Shown here in pieces: positions 26,330 through 41,700 of a DNA stretch of 64,000 nucleotides. Each line of letters opens with the position of its first letter. The stretch's first letter is position 1. The DNA is from Sitta carolinensis. Lineage: Eukaryota > Chordata > Aves > Passeriformes > Sittidae. The stretch lies in the NCBI GenBank assembly GCA_032173965.1, contig CM063283.1, positions 86,758,243 through 86,822,242 of the forward strand, read 5' to 3'. The position numbers and the translations under genes were made by a program. The notes below the pieces were generated by a model, which searched no databases, was not told the origin of the DNA, and saw only the letters and a list, made by a program, of their open reading frames with translations.

Positions 26330-29300
26330 AACGGTGCCCCTGACAGCTTAGCGCAGCAGTGTTTACAGGAACTGGCTCTGCTCTTCCAGTGGGAATCCCT
26401 GGATGCCACTGGGAGAGAGTGAGACAGCAGAGGAAGGTACTGTATATTCAAATAAATGTATAGTGGATGCCATATATTCCTTTCCAACAACCGCTATTTT
26501 AATGCATTACTGCATTAAAGTTCAAATTCCAAGCATTCAGGGATGTAAATATATTAAACAATGCATCTATTTGTGCAAAGCATTCTTTAGGAGGGACATC
26601 CATGTGCTTTTAATCAGTTTCATGCTGAATGAAAGAAAATTGTAAACTATGCATTGAAAGAAGGTTTGGTGAAAGTTATTTTTCTTCTATCTTCTGCATC
26701 CTAATTCAGTGCTTCCCCTTGCTTTCAGTGATAATATAAGTAATCTTCTAGCAACATTCATGAGGAAAGTTTGATGTGGATTTACGCTAGTGGAGCTACA
26801 TTACAATGGGTAGATTTAAGGTATTATAAAATGAGTTTTTGGATTTGTTACAGAGGTATGAAACCCCTAAGACACAGACAGATAGGACTTCCAACATATG
26901 GCAACCACTCTTATTATAAAACAAAACAGTGTTAAGTCAAAGTACCTGATTACAATTCACTAGTGCTATGTAGCTCTGATAGCAGGCTTATATTTAATGC
27001 CATAGAAACAATATAATTTATTTTTCTGTCTTCCCTTATCCCTTCGTTATTTGGTTTGTAGGCTTTGAAACCTTAAGCAAAAGGACAAAATACAAATTAT
27101 AGAAAACATCAAAGTATAGTGAAATCAAATGACATTCCTTATGATTCTTACAGAGATATCTAACACATTCCTTATGTGCAGTTTGGTCGAACTGCTATCA
27201 CTGCAGAGCTTTAGTGGTTATAATTAGTAATCTTTTGGGAGCTACGGTAGCACACTTATAATGTCAAAAATATTTAATTGAATGCAATAGTTAACTTGGC
27301 AGTGCAAAAATTCATTTGATAATGAGTTAATCTGGCCAAGATTTTACCCTGTTATCAAAGGGATCATTAGGAAAAAAACATAGCTATAAAATTTTACTAC
27401 ATGTTACTTCTTCAGCAAAGTGTGTTTATAGAATTCTCTTAAATTGCCTACTTTGAGATGTAAATTCTGGAGGTAGAGCATCTAACACTGCACCTACTCA
27501 TATCTACACATCCAGTACTAAATACAATTTTTTGGTGAACATTTTATCATCTAAAGCATGTAAATTGAGAAATATGTGACTGTGATGGACACGTCAAAAG
27601 AAAAATCGCTAAGCCTTGTAGCCTAATAAACAAAATTCCGTTTGGGAAATGAATTGACTGACAAGCAGTTCCTAACAAATAAATGCACATTAGATTCAAA
27701 TGCATACTGGAGTATCAAACAACTAGATAATTTATCACCAGTCAAATTTAAACCCACGTTTTCTTGTCTTGGTCTATGGTTCCCATGCACTGCTATCTTA
27801 TTAACAAGACTTTAATTCTCATACTGACACACAAAAGTGTTGTACTCTAATGAACTGTCTGCTCTTGCTGAAATCTGGTCGTAATGTAGGATGTTAGTTA
27901 CAATAATGATAATCTTTAGTATTTTTAGCCTGTCAGAACCTGCACAGCCAACAACAACCAGTCTTTTACTAAAACTCTACCTCATCAAACTAACTTAATT
28001 AGCAATTCAACTCCTTATTTTTGTTTTGGATTCCCCTCTGGCTACTAATTAAAGCTTAATCGAAACTGCTGAACTGAGGTTGTAAAGAATTCATTAATAT
28101 TAAAATTAGCCCCAACAATTTTTTTGGGCTGGTGCAATTTGTATTTGTTACTGTCAGGGTTTGAAATTCAGTTGAATTGTTAAGAAAGCTGTACCAGAAA
28201 TTTGCTGTATATTCATATTATAAGCAAAACAAATACGATGGATTCCAATAGTTGAACAAGTAATTCACGTTTTGACCATGCACAGTTCACATTACTTGTG
28301 TCACTGTTTAATACCAACAGACAAAATATATTTTCAGATCATTTTTCCAAAGTCATCCGCATTTCTTTATCCTCCTAAGTGCTTTCATATTTTGGATAAA
28401 AGGGAATAAAAGGCATGGAAAAAAAAAAAGAAAAGATTGATTTTATGTATTATCTTGACAAGATTAATATGTTTGAAAAATGAACAGATTTACCACTTCA
28501 CTTTGATTTTTCCACTTTTCTTAACATCAAAGATTACTCCAGCTGCAATAATGGTCATTCTGAAAACTAAGATCAACTGAACTATGAGCTTCTGTTAAGG
28601 AAGTATTTTTGCTGGTAATACATATCTCATTGAAATATTTTTTAGAAGGGTGTAATACTTTATTTTTTAAATTACAATCTCTGCTACATAAATTATTTAA
28701 ATAAATTCTTTTCTGCACTCAGTTTATTCTTTGTAATTAATTTAAATGTATTTTTAATTAAATTGCTTAAGTTAAAATAAGAAATGAACTTATATTTCAA
28801 TATTACTAGATACTCTCAACAATATGAGTGAAACATACTTGTGTTTGTTTTTTGCAAAATTCATAAAAATGTAAATAAGAAAGTAATTCTTTTTATAGCA
28901 GATAAAAACTATTTTCATAATTCAAGTTCACTTTTCATTTTAACTTTTATGTTTTAATATTTTTATGGGAACATGTATATTTATTTTACCCTACAGGAAA
29001 TTTTTTCAAGAATATTTATAGGAAACAAATTTGTTAGGACTAAAATATACAGCAACTAATATTGTTTAACATATTTTATTAAATATAAACATTAAGATTA
29101 TTTATAGAATGCAAAACTTTACAAAAATATACATGAAAAATTACATATGCATCTAGGTTTCATTTAAATAACATTTATGACAAAACAATCATGCACATAT
29201 TTAAAAATCAACATATGTCCATTTTTTACTTACTGACTAAATCAACAATGGCATACAAGGCACACAATTTAAAATCTTGGTGACAATTTCCATGAAGTTA

Positions 29301-29911
29301 TTCAAATACAATTTGACTTCTGACAAGAGGATGTAATTTATAAAACAGAACATGCCTATCAGTGGAACCTAAATTTGCATAATGAGGATACTTTCATTTC
29401 TGCAAGCACAGTTTTTGACATCCCAACTTGGAGCGCTGGAAGAATCTGGTGAAAAATGTCAATATACATAAGCAGGAAAATGATTAATAAAATACCCGTA
29501 ACATTTATCTGATTTGAGTAAACAAAATAAATTTTGCTTGCAAAAAATAATGATTTTGAAAACTATAATAATGTGTTTCCTAAATGTGTAGAAGTCTAGC
29601 ACTGCCTTTAGCTTCAATCAGCCTTGTAAACTAAGGGAGGTGTTCTGAGTTTATCATTAGCTGATAAAAACACTGCTCTGACATTAATGCTATGCACTTT
29701 TAAATCAGTGTTTTGATTTAATTCTTTGTTGCATTTCATATAAATATACTGAAGTAATACCAGAAGATTGGAAGGAAAAAAAGCCTTTATCCTTTCTTTA
29801 GTTGATAAACCTGAAATTGCTTCTTAACTTGGTCAGCTGGATAAGAGCATTCATCATTCTTGAACTGGAGAAAAAAAATAGCTCTTTGCCCTCCTCAAGT
29901 TGTTTTCTTTC

Positions 29912-29950
29912 TTTTTTTTTTTTTTTTTTTTTTTTTTGTTTTTTTTGGTT
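29912..29950. repeat. Poly-T rich tract
   Basis: 26 consecutive T, one G, then further T-rich sequence. Probably a simple homopolymer tract. Confidence 0.95.
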
Positions 29951-32732
29951 TTGTTTTGAGTTGTTATTTCAGGTAAGCATATGTTCAGAGTTTAAATTAA
30001 AGAAATTCTGAAATAAATTTGCTTTAATTCAGCATCTCTTGCCCACCTTACTATAAAGGATAGTATCAGATGACATTCAAAACCAAGCTACCTTTATGTT
30101 TCAAAGCCAGTAATCAGGCACACTGAAACAAATCTATTTCAGGTTTACTTAAGAAAACTTAGAGTGCCAAAAGACAGCAGTAGAATAACATCGTTAATAT
30201 AAAAAAAAAAAATTATACTGGAAATGTGGCTTTCCTTTATACAGATTACTAATGGGATCATCTAGAATTAAAACCAAGGAGACTTATATTTCATTAATCT
30301 TGCTGCTTGTTTATAGCTGCCTAATTCTCTAAATTATGAAATTATGCCTGGCTTCCTTTTGTTTCTTCTGAGCATCATTTTATGGTCTCTCTGATATTGC
30401 TATTGAACTGTAAATATTCTGAGGGGAATTGCTTCAAAACCAGCTTTTTCACTTAAAAAAATAAAACTTGTATATAAAATAGATGTACAGACTGAGGCAG
30501 AGAAACATTTTTGCTGATCTTCATTGATATAAAATTTAGAATACACAATAAGAACAGAAGAATAAGGAAAAAATTAAATGCAAAACAAAGCAAGGAGGCA
30601 AATCTCAGTGCAAAGTATTCATTTAGTTCTAAATCACACTTGTTTCTATTCAAATTAAAGAACTAGATCATGGCTTTGAAAACAAATTCATCATAGGCTT
30701 TATTTAGGCTGATACTTCTCACACACACAAACAAAACTTAAAGTGAAAGAAGAGCAGCTCACCCTTATTTATTTGAGACACCAACCTGACAAATAAGTAC
30801 TTTTATGCGGTGATTGATAAATATGGCTATAAACCTGGCACTTTTGCAATTAAATAACAATCTAAATATAAATATATTTTTTATTTCAAAACACATTGGA
30901 AATGTTGCCTGGTATAGTTCCAAGCAGAACTGGAAGATGACTGTAATTTCCAACTACAAAAATCTTGATGTAGAGAAAATTAAAAAAAAAAATAATGCAA
31001 TTTCTGTCAAATACTGTGAAACTAAAATTACAAATAACATCATGGAACAAGATCACTGGTAGCATATTGAAGCAAATAGTAATTGCTTCTAGCTGTTCTC
31101 ATCATTATAATTTTGTGGTAAGTAGGTATTTTATAAACATTTTCAGCTAAGAAACTTCACCACTTCTCTTTAAAAATTCCTTTTTATTATCAGTATAGAT
31201 TCATAGGAACGAAAGAAGCAGCTTTCTATTCAAACAGCTGAAAGGGGAAAAAATTGGTTGTTTCAACATTCCTTTTGCATCTTTAATTTCTTTCAAAGCT
31301 CTGTACATCGTGAATATGTCAACTGAACAGACATCTCATTTTCAATTTCCAACATTCTAGGTACAATAGGAACAAACACAGTGGTTTGATGCATGCGAGT
31401 ATTTGTGTGGTTGGGATGGGAGTTTGCTGCAACCTGCTGTGATGCCTGCACATCCATGGTGAATGGGATTGGCTAAAAATGAGCTCTTCGATCCTCTTGC
31501 TCTCTGGGGCAGTATATGTTTATCCTGTGTTTATCATACAAACTCCTACAAATAAATACACTGAATTTGGTGTTGTATTTGTTTAGAAATTGCTATGAAA
31601 TACTGTGAAATACTGATTTTTTAAATTACTGTATTACTCAGATATGAATACTTTTGGTTCTGAGTTTTCCCAATACGGAATGATCACAAATGGAGCTCTG
31701 TAGCAGCAGATCACCTACAAAAACTAAATCCCATCAGCCTTCCCAAGTTTTTTAACAAGGAGCACCCTCACTCCCACAGCTTGCTCCACACTCAGAAGTG
31801 GAATCAGACATAAATGCATATTGCTTTTAGTGTAATTTCAGCAACAGAAAAAAATTTCCAATATGTTGGCATATGTCTCAGAGATATTCACATTTGGGAA
31901 GGCTGGGAAAGACCTACAGATTTTTCACTGAAAAAGAAGCTCACAAACATTTTAAAATACACTCTTGTCACATGGCAGCTGGTAAACTCAGCAGAATAGG
32001 AGGGGACAGCCAGGTTCCAGAACACAAACCTTCTTCAAAACCAAGAAAGAACACAGACCCTGTGCTTGGAGGGAAATCTGTGTTCCCTCTAATCCCTTAC
32101 TGACTCTGCCTGTTCTCTTAGAAAATCCACAAATACCAGTCTGAAGCAAAACTTGTTGGCATATTAAAACTGGGCAGCTAAGGCAGAGAATGTACCTCAG
32201 CAGTCTTGGGAAATATTCAAAAGTTGCTGTACCAGAAGAGTGAGTGAAACTCTTGAAGAAATAGCTAATAGAAACTTGAAGGCAAATCTGAAAAAGTGAT
32301 TGTTGCCAAAGGATGAGAGCAAATGAATGACAGCAAAAATAACTAGATATTTGGGTTAGTATACCCATATAGCTACTATTGTTAAATATAGCTGAACACG
32401 AAGATTTTCAGTCCCATAGTTTGTATTTTTGCTGTTTTGAGTAATTGTTGCTGCTATTGTTTAAACATTCATTGAAACAATAAGGCAAACATTTCTGTTT
32501 CCAATTGTGGTATTTGTTATGTTCACAGACCTCTTACTAAATGCTCAAAACAGCATCTCTTCATAACACTAATAAGTGATTCTGCTTCAAGCATTCGTTG
32601 TCCTACCAGCTGAAAGGGTTAGCAGTGGTAAGTCCCCAATGTTCTGAGTGAACTGAATTGTATTCTATAATTTCTGGTTTGAATAATTTTATAGTTTTCT
32701 GTACTTGTGCCTTGAAATAAACTTCAGCTCCG

Positions 32733-32748
32733 CCCCCCCCCCCCCCCC
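32733..32748. repeat. Poly-C run (16 C)
   Basis: Sixteen uninterrupted C on the plus strand, which is 16 G on the minus strand. This is long enough to form G-quadruplex or i-motif structures. Long G/C homopolymers are rare in vertebrate DNA and prone to sequencing length error. Confidence 0.95.
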
Positions 32749-35700
32749 ACAAGTGCATGCATGCCACAGTTTTTTATTAAGACAATCAATGTTAAGTGTA
32801 AATACTGGAGAGAATTTTCAAAAATACAGGGATGGAGTACTCTATAAATCCATTTTCACTGGTTTCAGCAGTTTTGTTCATGCATTACACACATTATAGT
32901 ATTTTAACAAAAAGATAGTACTCTGGATTTAAATCCTAGATTACTGAAGTGTGTTTGACTGCCTTGAAGAGCAGTGCTGGGTGGTGGGAAGTAAAGCAAT
33001 GCAGAGTTGTGAGGAAGAGATTAATGAGCCACGAGGATCTGCCTCTCCTATGCCCTCCCTAGCCCCAACTTCCACAAGTCCCTTCGCACAAGCCACGTGC
33101 TGCCCCTCGAGAGTCCCTGGCCAGGGGATGCCCCAGGGATTCCCTCCTCCACAGCTCCTTCTGACACCATGGCTGGGGATGCCTTATCACACTCAGAAAT
33201 ATCTCCTACACCCATGTGCTCACGTTTCGGGGGTATTGGAGCACTACCTCCACTCACACAGGTTTCAGTTTTTAATGTGGAAGCCAAATGCACACATTTT
33301 GGAGGTAAATTATGCAGAAAAATACTTTACATTTCTGCTGAGGCAAATGGTTTTTAAGTAGGTCTCGTAATTACTTCGGGTGGAGAAAGTGCTTTTTTTC
33401 TTTGGTCTGTTCACTTGCAGTTCATATGAGGAAGGATTATATTACTATCATTACACAAATACTTAAATGGGTCCATTGATTTGTTTAGAAATGAGATATC
33501 AATGACAGTTAATTATTCAATAACTGATCATTAATTTTGGGCTAATGATCAGAGACCCCTAGGTCCTTCTAATTTTGCTTGGCTCAAAGGAGTAAATGAA
33601 ATCTGTTTGTTAAAAGCATACAGCAGACTACTAAGCATTCATTTTCATTCTGCTACAGTAAAATAGTGTTTTAAACAGATTCATGAAATGTTTTAATACT
33701 ACTCAAGCAAACCTATCAATAGAAGAAAAGTTAAAAACACAGTCAAGGGAATTATTATCCAGCTGTCTACATCTTTCATCTAATCTGACACCTTTCCATG
33801 CGTTCTTTTTGTGGAAAACAAATTTTTGCTTTCTTAAATGGTCTGGTTTTAATTAATCCTTCCCTCTTTTCCTTGCATTTTAAGATATCTTAAAGATCAA
33901 GGACTGTTCATACCTACTGGGCTACAGCAGTACCGGATGATGTTCGAAATACATTGCTTATATAATGAGTGTATCACCAGTTCTTAAATTTTAAATTAAA
34001 ATTCATTCTAAGTGTACTTTCCAATACCTGTGTCATTACCCTAATGATTAATAAGCAACACAATATTTTCTCACACTTCATCTGCATGGGATTGAGTTCT
34101 AAAATTTCCAAAGAATAAATTAGAGAGGAATTAAGGTTACAAAATAGAGCTAATGTCAAGCTGAAATTCTTTTCATTAACTCAATGCTTACTTCTGCCAA
34201 GGTCTGCAGCACATATTTGATTCTGTAACATCAGTGTGCTGAGAACATTCCAGTATCATAATAGAGCATATTTAAAATGAGCAATTGAAAACTTGCAGCC
34301 TTAGCCCTGGATTTATTTGCTTTTCTTGGCTAAATGGACAAAAAATAGCCTGGGTGGAGATCTGGTTTCCGTTCACTTCAGTGGAGTTAATGCCATGTTT
34401 GGCGAGTGCAAGGAGAAATCAGGGAGGTGGAAGCATGGTGCAAGAAGCTGCAGAGTGTCACTTTTGCATGGGCCACAGGTTTATTCAGAATGTTTTAGTA
34501 ATTAAGGTTCCTGTGAAACATAATATGCAAGTCAGTTTCCAAGAAATAGTGTGACAGATGATAAACTTCCCTATCGTGTGCAGTATGTATTTTGGGAAAT
34601 GTATAAAACTTATTTGAGTAACAGAAGGACTGTGATAATTCTCATGTGCAAAACCAGAGTCGGAGCAAGCCCATAGGAGACGTATGTGAGCCTGTCCTTC
34701 ATGGTGGGAAAGAGACAGAAAAATACTGTCTCACTAATGGGGAGACACTGTTTTAGTAAAAAATCCCACCGTAGTTCAAAATTGCAGCTGTGTCACTTCA
34801 GTGTGAGTGTTACTGGTGTGATCACCAGAGGTCAGTGTCACCACAGGCTGCAGCACAGAGAGGGAGGGAGATGCTGCTTATAAACGATGAAAGCAAACTT
34901 GCCTGATCCCTCCAGAGTTTGCCTGTGCTCTAACACCAAATATAACAAATTCACAAGCCTCTTTCTTCTTTGTGAGATGGAGGGTAGATGAATAGGGGGA
35001 GCACTAAGGAGAGAAAAGGACAAGTGGAAAAAAGAACCGTGTAGCTTTAAGGAAATGGGAGCAGGAATAAATAAACTTGGCTGGCTGCTTTGTGACCATA
35101 AAAGATATTGCCCTCAGATTCTCAAGCAGACAAGTCCCACCTGTGTTAAGTCATGTACCTGGCAATATAAATTATTGCCAGCTTCAAATTCTGAGAAATT
35201 ATGAGGCTGGTTCACAGCGTTTAAATAATTAAAAAGTACTATTTTCTTTTCCTTTGTCCACAGAGTTGGGCTGGTTTTATCTTTTTGTCATATTCTCAAG
35301 TTTTGTTCCACTGACATAATACCTGAGAAAGCATGTATGTGTGAGTCTGTATGCATGTAATTTTAATGACATACAAAATCTTCAGGTTGTCTAGATTGCC
35401 TCCAGGAGTTGCAGTTTAAGAAAAATACAAGATGCAGAATAAAACTGTAGTAGATAGGAAGACTGCTGCCTCAGTTGCTCACTGACCTTTGACAAATGCC
35501 TCTATAGCTGTGGCCTGTGTTTGGTCAGAGGTGATGGATGAAGGTGTGTGAGCTATTGCTACTCCCCCACCTTGGTGTGACACCAGACTGTGACTCACTG
35601 AGGGTATCAACAGTGCCCTCCTCCACCCTTATGTACCACCTGTGTGGGGCTGTGAGTGGGTATGCAGGAGCAAAAGCTCTGGTAGGGAGAAATCATTCAA

Positions 35701-38700
35701 GAGCAGAAGGAAGAGTAGAAAGACTCATTTATCTTTCTTGGGGAACTTTGAGGTGCGTGAACAAGTTTAATAAATAGTGCTTTCTACTGTTTTGTTCCTA
35801 CTGGTATTTTTGGAAATTAATCGCCTACCTCTGCTAAAGCAGGTTGCAGCAATTGTAATACTGGTACAGAGAAATCCTGGGGTAAGATGCCCTGTATTCT
35901 GTAGGTTTTTTTTTTTTTTTTACAATGGCAGAATATTCCATTAGGAAAGGAGCTGTGGGTTGCAACCACAGCTTGAGATTTTTTCCTGCTGGAGTATAGT
36001 TTCTCTGTTCAGCTTTTGCAGTCCACCAAAGCTCTTGTGTTTGCCATGCTGGGGTTCAAACATCAATACTGCCGTACAGCTCAGAAGCAGTGGTGTAAAT
36101 GCCATGAAAGAAACAAGTTTGTTTCCAAGCTTCCTCTGTACAATGCTGTGGTTTAACATGAATACCTTCTTTTTGTGATTGTATTAATGGCCAAATTTGG
36201 AAAAGAAACTCCTTTAAAATATCAGATCTGGAAAACAATTTCTTGAGTAACCCGAGATATTATTTACAATCAAAGAACATAGACCATCTCTAGTATGGAA
36301 GGCTTTTACCTGCTACCAGGCGGAACTTCAGAATTTATCCAACCATATCAGCTGCTCTCAATTCACTTCAGGGTAAAGTCCTCTCCAATACTGCTCCAGA
36401 AAAATGATACTCCTTATCAAAAGGAATTATCTAGATAATGTCATGACAGACACATGACAAACTTGCTTTCTCTGCACAAGTCTTAGGGCTAAGCAAATAC
36501 AAATTGAGCCTCTTTCCCAAGGCAAAATGCAAGTTGATTTTTGCACAACCCAACAAAAGAAAAGTAGGACGCTTCTCCACACTGAGCTTGAAAGTAGCAC
36601 AGGGTAAAAGTCCTAAAGCTGGCAGTCTCCATTAGACTCCATATTACTAAAATTTATAAATACCAGACATTTTTGTATATTTGTTCCAATACACTTTCAT
36701 GTGATGAAGAGTTGGGATTTGAATGATCCCATCTTGGTCTCAGCACAGTGTTGTGATCTCTTTCAGAAACTTCTACAATCTACCATGAGGATGCTCTCAC
36801 AGGGTGCAGTGCAAAGAGCGGAACAAGTGTACACTCCTACTTACTGTCTCACTATCTGAGTTCCACCATCAGACTAAACAATCTATGGCAGCAGAATCTC
36901 AACATGTTCACATAGCTGCACTGAGTTAAAGACATAATTTTGAAATAATAATAGAAAAAACCCCATATAAATATAAGGCAAGAATTGAGTAAATTTGCAT
37001 ATTTTCAACTGTTTGTTTTCTTCTAAACATTTCTGAATACTTTACCACACATCTTCTTGTGGTAATTATTCCCCTTATTTCCCCCCACCAAAATATACCT
37101 CACCTTTCCAAAATGCAGACATATCTCAGATCAAGGCAAACCTTGAAAAAAGTTAAGAGACAGCTGGGAAGACACATTTCCTTAAAAATTTAACATAGCA
37201 AAAGTTCTTTGACCCCTAAAATCAAGTTCTCTTCTATAATTCTCAGTGCTTTTTATAGGTTAGTTTGGTCTTAAAGTATTAGCACAGAAACACTTTCCAG
37301 CCATATTTAATGGTGGTTAGGGAACAACACGCTAATTGTAAAGTAATAGTAATAACAACAATAATAGCCCATGTCAGTATGGGAGCTGGTAGAGATGAGT
37401 ACATTTAATAAGTCTGAAAGAAAGCATGAAATTTAATTAATGCTCTTTGGCAAACATCCGAGTTGTGTCAAGACATGGCAGAAGCCCACTTATGGGTTAA
37501 CCCTGTAAGTGCTGCTGAGCCTCAGTAACAGGCAGCTGAAAAACTTTCTGTGCCACTTAAGCTGCTGACCACTCACACCATTTCTGCCCTTTCTGCACCT
37601 CGCAGTGGCAACACAGACACCACAACACTCCTGGTAGCAGATGTAATGAAAATTTTCCCCAGAGGATAAGTGTGTGTAAAAGAGACATGCTGCAAAAATA
37701 TTTGCCTCTCTTTTGCAAGCTTGGTATAACAACACATTGCACCCTGTAATGATCTTTGAATGCTGAGGCATGCTTTCAGCTCTTCAGAGAGAAAAAGGCA
37801 GCAGTGAAGGCAGTAGCTATGCAAGAAATTCTCTTGTTGTATCCACCAATGTTTATGGGTGCCTGAGCTTGTTTGGAATGCATGAACTGTGGAAAATGGC
37901 AGGCAGGATATTCCTATCGTTTAGCTGCAGGGACTTAATACACACATTCAGAACTGCAAATTTCCTTCAGTTTCCATATTTCAGTGAAGAGAAATAGTTT
38001 CTGCAACAAACTGAGCTTAGGCGATTTACTTCTGTCTCTGGCTGAATGAAAAGGATGGGAATGCTCCTAACTCAGGTACTTAATTATCCTACCCTTCTCA
38101 AGTTCGACATCTAAGTGAGCTGCCTGAAGCTACTTCTCAGACCATCTCAGGTGTCCCCTCCTGCTGAATGCTCAGGCTGATGTCTGCAAGGTTTGCCTGC
38201 TAGTGCTGTAGAGGAGGAGATAAATCTGAGGAAGACATAATGAAAAAATCCAGAGGTTTTTGAGGTTCCACATGACATGTGGCAGAGTAGGACATCCGGA
38301 GGACTTTAAAGTCCCAGGTGGCTTACTCAGTGTAACAAAGAGGAGAAAACTGCTGGGTGAAATTAGGTGATTAACACAGGAAAGGAAAAAAAAACCCCAA
38401 TTTTCATAAGGAAATAGTTTGGCAAGATTTTGGTAATGTGTCCAAGGTTAAAAAAGGAGGCTGGCTTCAGGTTTTTTCTTGCTGTTAAGTGATGCACATC
38501 CACAGAGTGCCAAGAAGGATGCAGAAAAAGACTGAAGACTTCTGTGTTACTGAAACCTCAGTTTCACACAGCTCTGCTAGCTCCTACTTTGTGGCACTCT
38601 CATTTCCACCCCATTTAAACTGCAGAGCTGTGCAGTGCATCCTGAACATCTACCTCGCATCTTGGTCTTCCTCTCCTGGGACAGAGACTGGGGTCACAGG

Positions 38701-41700
38701 CCTTACCCACAGAGGCAGGGCAAGGTGTTTGTAGGGAACAAGGCAACAGGTACGCAGACAGCTAAGGCACTTTCTACTGGAACCTATTGACAGTTGGACA
38801 GCCTTTGGAAAAATTGAAAGTCAGCCATAATGATTTGAAAGTAGTTTTTAAAGGCATAAACTTACAGTTTTCCTAGTTCCTGCAAGGCCGGGATTTAGCT
38901 ACACATTTTGTTGTAACCACTGGACAATAAACTGTGACTACAACTCCTTGATAATTTAGTCTATTCTGTAACTCCATGCTTATTTCTGCTGCCTGGTATG
39001 ACTACTAAAATGTAAGTAAAATGTATGTATGTATGCATGCATGTATGTATGTATGTATACTAAAATTCCTGGTATGTATACTAAAAATCCACAGGTTTCC
39101 CAGTCCATACATTTGATAAGTTTGTTCTGGGCATGCGGGTGGTAGCACTATGGACTGGAGCTGTAGCAGTGCCTGTGATGATACATGGAGAGAAGAGCCC
39201 TGCATTTATTCACACAAAGCCCCATCACTCCAGCTCTCACAGGAAGGCAGATAAAGCACTTGTAGTTTGGATTCTTCTTGTCTTTTTCAAAGTCCTGTTC
39301 TCAGGAACCTGGGACTGTCATAGGCAGTTAGGAAAAATACTTGAAAATAGCACAATTTCATACCATTTGAAGCTGTGTTCTTCCACATATTTCAAATTAT
39401 AAATTACTAAGAGCTTTTTTTTTACTTCAGAGCAAGATACATGTGGTGTACATTCATATACATATGAGTACCTTTACCTTTAAAAGACCACCAGGGAGAC
39501 TTGCTGGCAATTTTCTATAGAGAAGAAAGTGGAAATGGATATGGACTGCTAATACCAGAATATTACCTACCATCTGGATAGGCTTAACACATGATAAACT
39601 GTGAGGTTTGGACATAGATTTGTGGTGCTTGAGGAGATTGGTTAAAAGCCTGTCTACATTGTACTGGCCTGACTCTCATCCTGTGGAGCCTTAGACTGTT
39701 TTTTTTTACAAAGTGAACACAGAATAACAATTGAGAGATATAGAAGCCTCAAATTTAGAATCATAAACTAGAAATAAGTGTGCTTACAGCATTTCTACCC
39801 ATTTTTTTTTTAAATCACCTCTTAGTATTCAATTAGAGCACTCCAGATACATAGATTACAAAACCAAAAAGAAAAACTGTATTCAGCCATTTTTTTTACC
39901 TCCCATTTAACAAGGACCAAAAGGTTTTTAAATTCCTAGGTTCAGCTTCAAATCTCAGCTTCTCTTGGAGCTACATGATTTATTTAAAAATTTCTTGAGT
40001 TGCTTCAATATGTTTTTCTAATGTGGAATCTATTAAATGTGTTAACACCTTGTTTGTGACTTAATTACTGTCACTGATAGAAAGTGTAACTTGTTACTTC
40101 AATTTATGACTACTGCAGGGCTATTATAGTTATGATGGCCAGAGGGTGTAAAAAAGGCAGATTTCATAAGGCTCAGTAGTATTTTTTATAAGACAGATTG
40201 AAACAGTTGAGAAAAGAAGAGGAGATTTAGCACTTTTGTACCTAAGAGCTCACTTGTTTTTATCAATGATATGAGTTAGACATTAAAAAATAATATTTCT
40301 CCCTGAAAACGTTGCCTGACAAGGAACCATACAGGCATAATTTGTTGGGGTCAGTTATTGCAAGGGCAAATTATAAAGCACTACTGCCTTCTGATGGCTT
40401 TTCACTGGCCTGGGAAGAGCAGAATGGGTGACAGATGTTCTGTGATGCACAGTGTTAATGTACAGCTGTAGGAGGGTGAGTTTTAGGCTCCCTCTTGTCC
40501 CCTTCTCTCCCCATTGTCCTCTTGCTGGGTTATGTCCCAACACTGTGTTGCTCATACGTGAGTTATCAGGAGGCAGATTCAGCTGGCATTGTCTCATCAG
40601 TCTACCTTCTTTTTATTTATCACTGCTAGAGTCTCCTAACCAACATCAAAATTTGTAAGTGATCACTTTGGCTTCAAATCATGTAGTTCTGGAGGGGTCT
40701 CAAAGGCCATATCTCTACTAGAGATCAGATGAAAATGGACTTACATAGACCCAACGTAACTAATCAATTCTTAGAAATCTTCATTGATAAACCTTCAGCT
40801 TTTCTAGGTTTCCTCTTTGTGACAGTTAACTGTACTATATTTCAGAAAGTTCTTTTAAACACCTATTCTAAGTCTTTTCCTATGAACCAACACAAATATT
40901 TCACAGCATGGCATTAAAAACTGATCCCTGAGGACCTGACAAGGAAAACATAGTTTCTGTGAGAATTCCCTGTTTGCAATTTCAAGAAAAACTCATACTT
41001 TTAAAGCTATTCAAGATACACCATGTTCAGTTTATTGTTCTTTTAGTTTCTTAACCAAAATTTCATGAGGTACCAAGCCAAACATCTTACAGTACTGGCG
41101 TGAACATTATTACCTTTATCAACCAAACACATCCAATATTTGAATGCTAATGAGCTATCTAAGACAGTTTCTTAATCATGCCTATTCCTTTCCAGCAGAA
41201 AACTCCAAACTTAATCCTTCCCCTGCCAAGCCCTCGCTCTGGCTTATTTGAAATACCTCTTTTTTAGAAAACTGGGAGGGAATGAATCTTGTTTTGTGAA
41301 AGGGGGAAAACCAAAGCTGTTGCTTCCTTCTTTCTCCTTACCTCTTCTCATTGCCTACAAGAAAACAAGCCAGCTAAGTTGTATGTGTACATATAATTAA
41401 AGTGAAGTAATTTTGGAAATAATTCCAATTTATAATGAAAAAGCGACATATTAGCTCGCAAATGATGTGTTTCAAAATTAGAGGTGTGCATAGGTTAAGT
41501 TTAAGATGATTGTTAAACATAAAATATGTCAATTAAAAAACCCAACAACCCTACTAACTACTATCATTTTCAGAACAAGTGAATGAGAACATCAAGTAAT
41601 GAATTGAAATTAACTTGTTTCTCAATAATCACAGTCTATCTAATTTCTTATGTCTAAAACATCTGTTACTTACACATCAAAAGAAGAGTGGTTATATTGA

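Larger units (their letters stand above)
21948..32732. other. Non-coding AT-rich DNA, no gene recognised
   Basis: No exon or RNA gene is recognisable. It contains poly-T runs at 22140-22158 and 29912-29937, a short poly-A at about 23529-23541, AT-rich alternating sequence at about 25300-25385, and a compact hairpin at 26306-26329. The segments around 23740-23830 and 27950-28150 are repeat-free and rich in TAATTA-type words and could be regulatory. That is speculation without alignment. A plus-strand frame at 23927-24181 (84 codons) resembles no family that I know. Confidence 0.55.
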
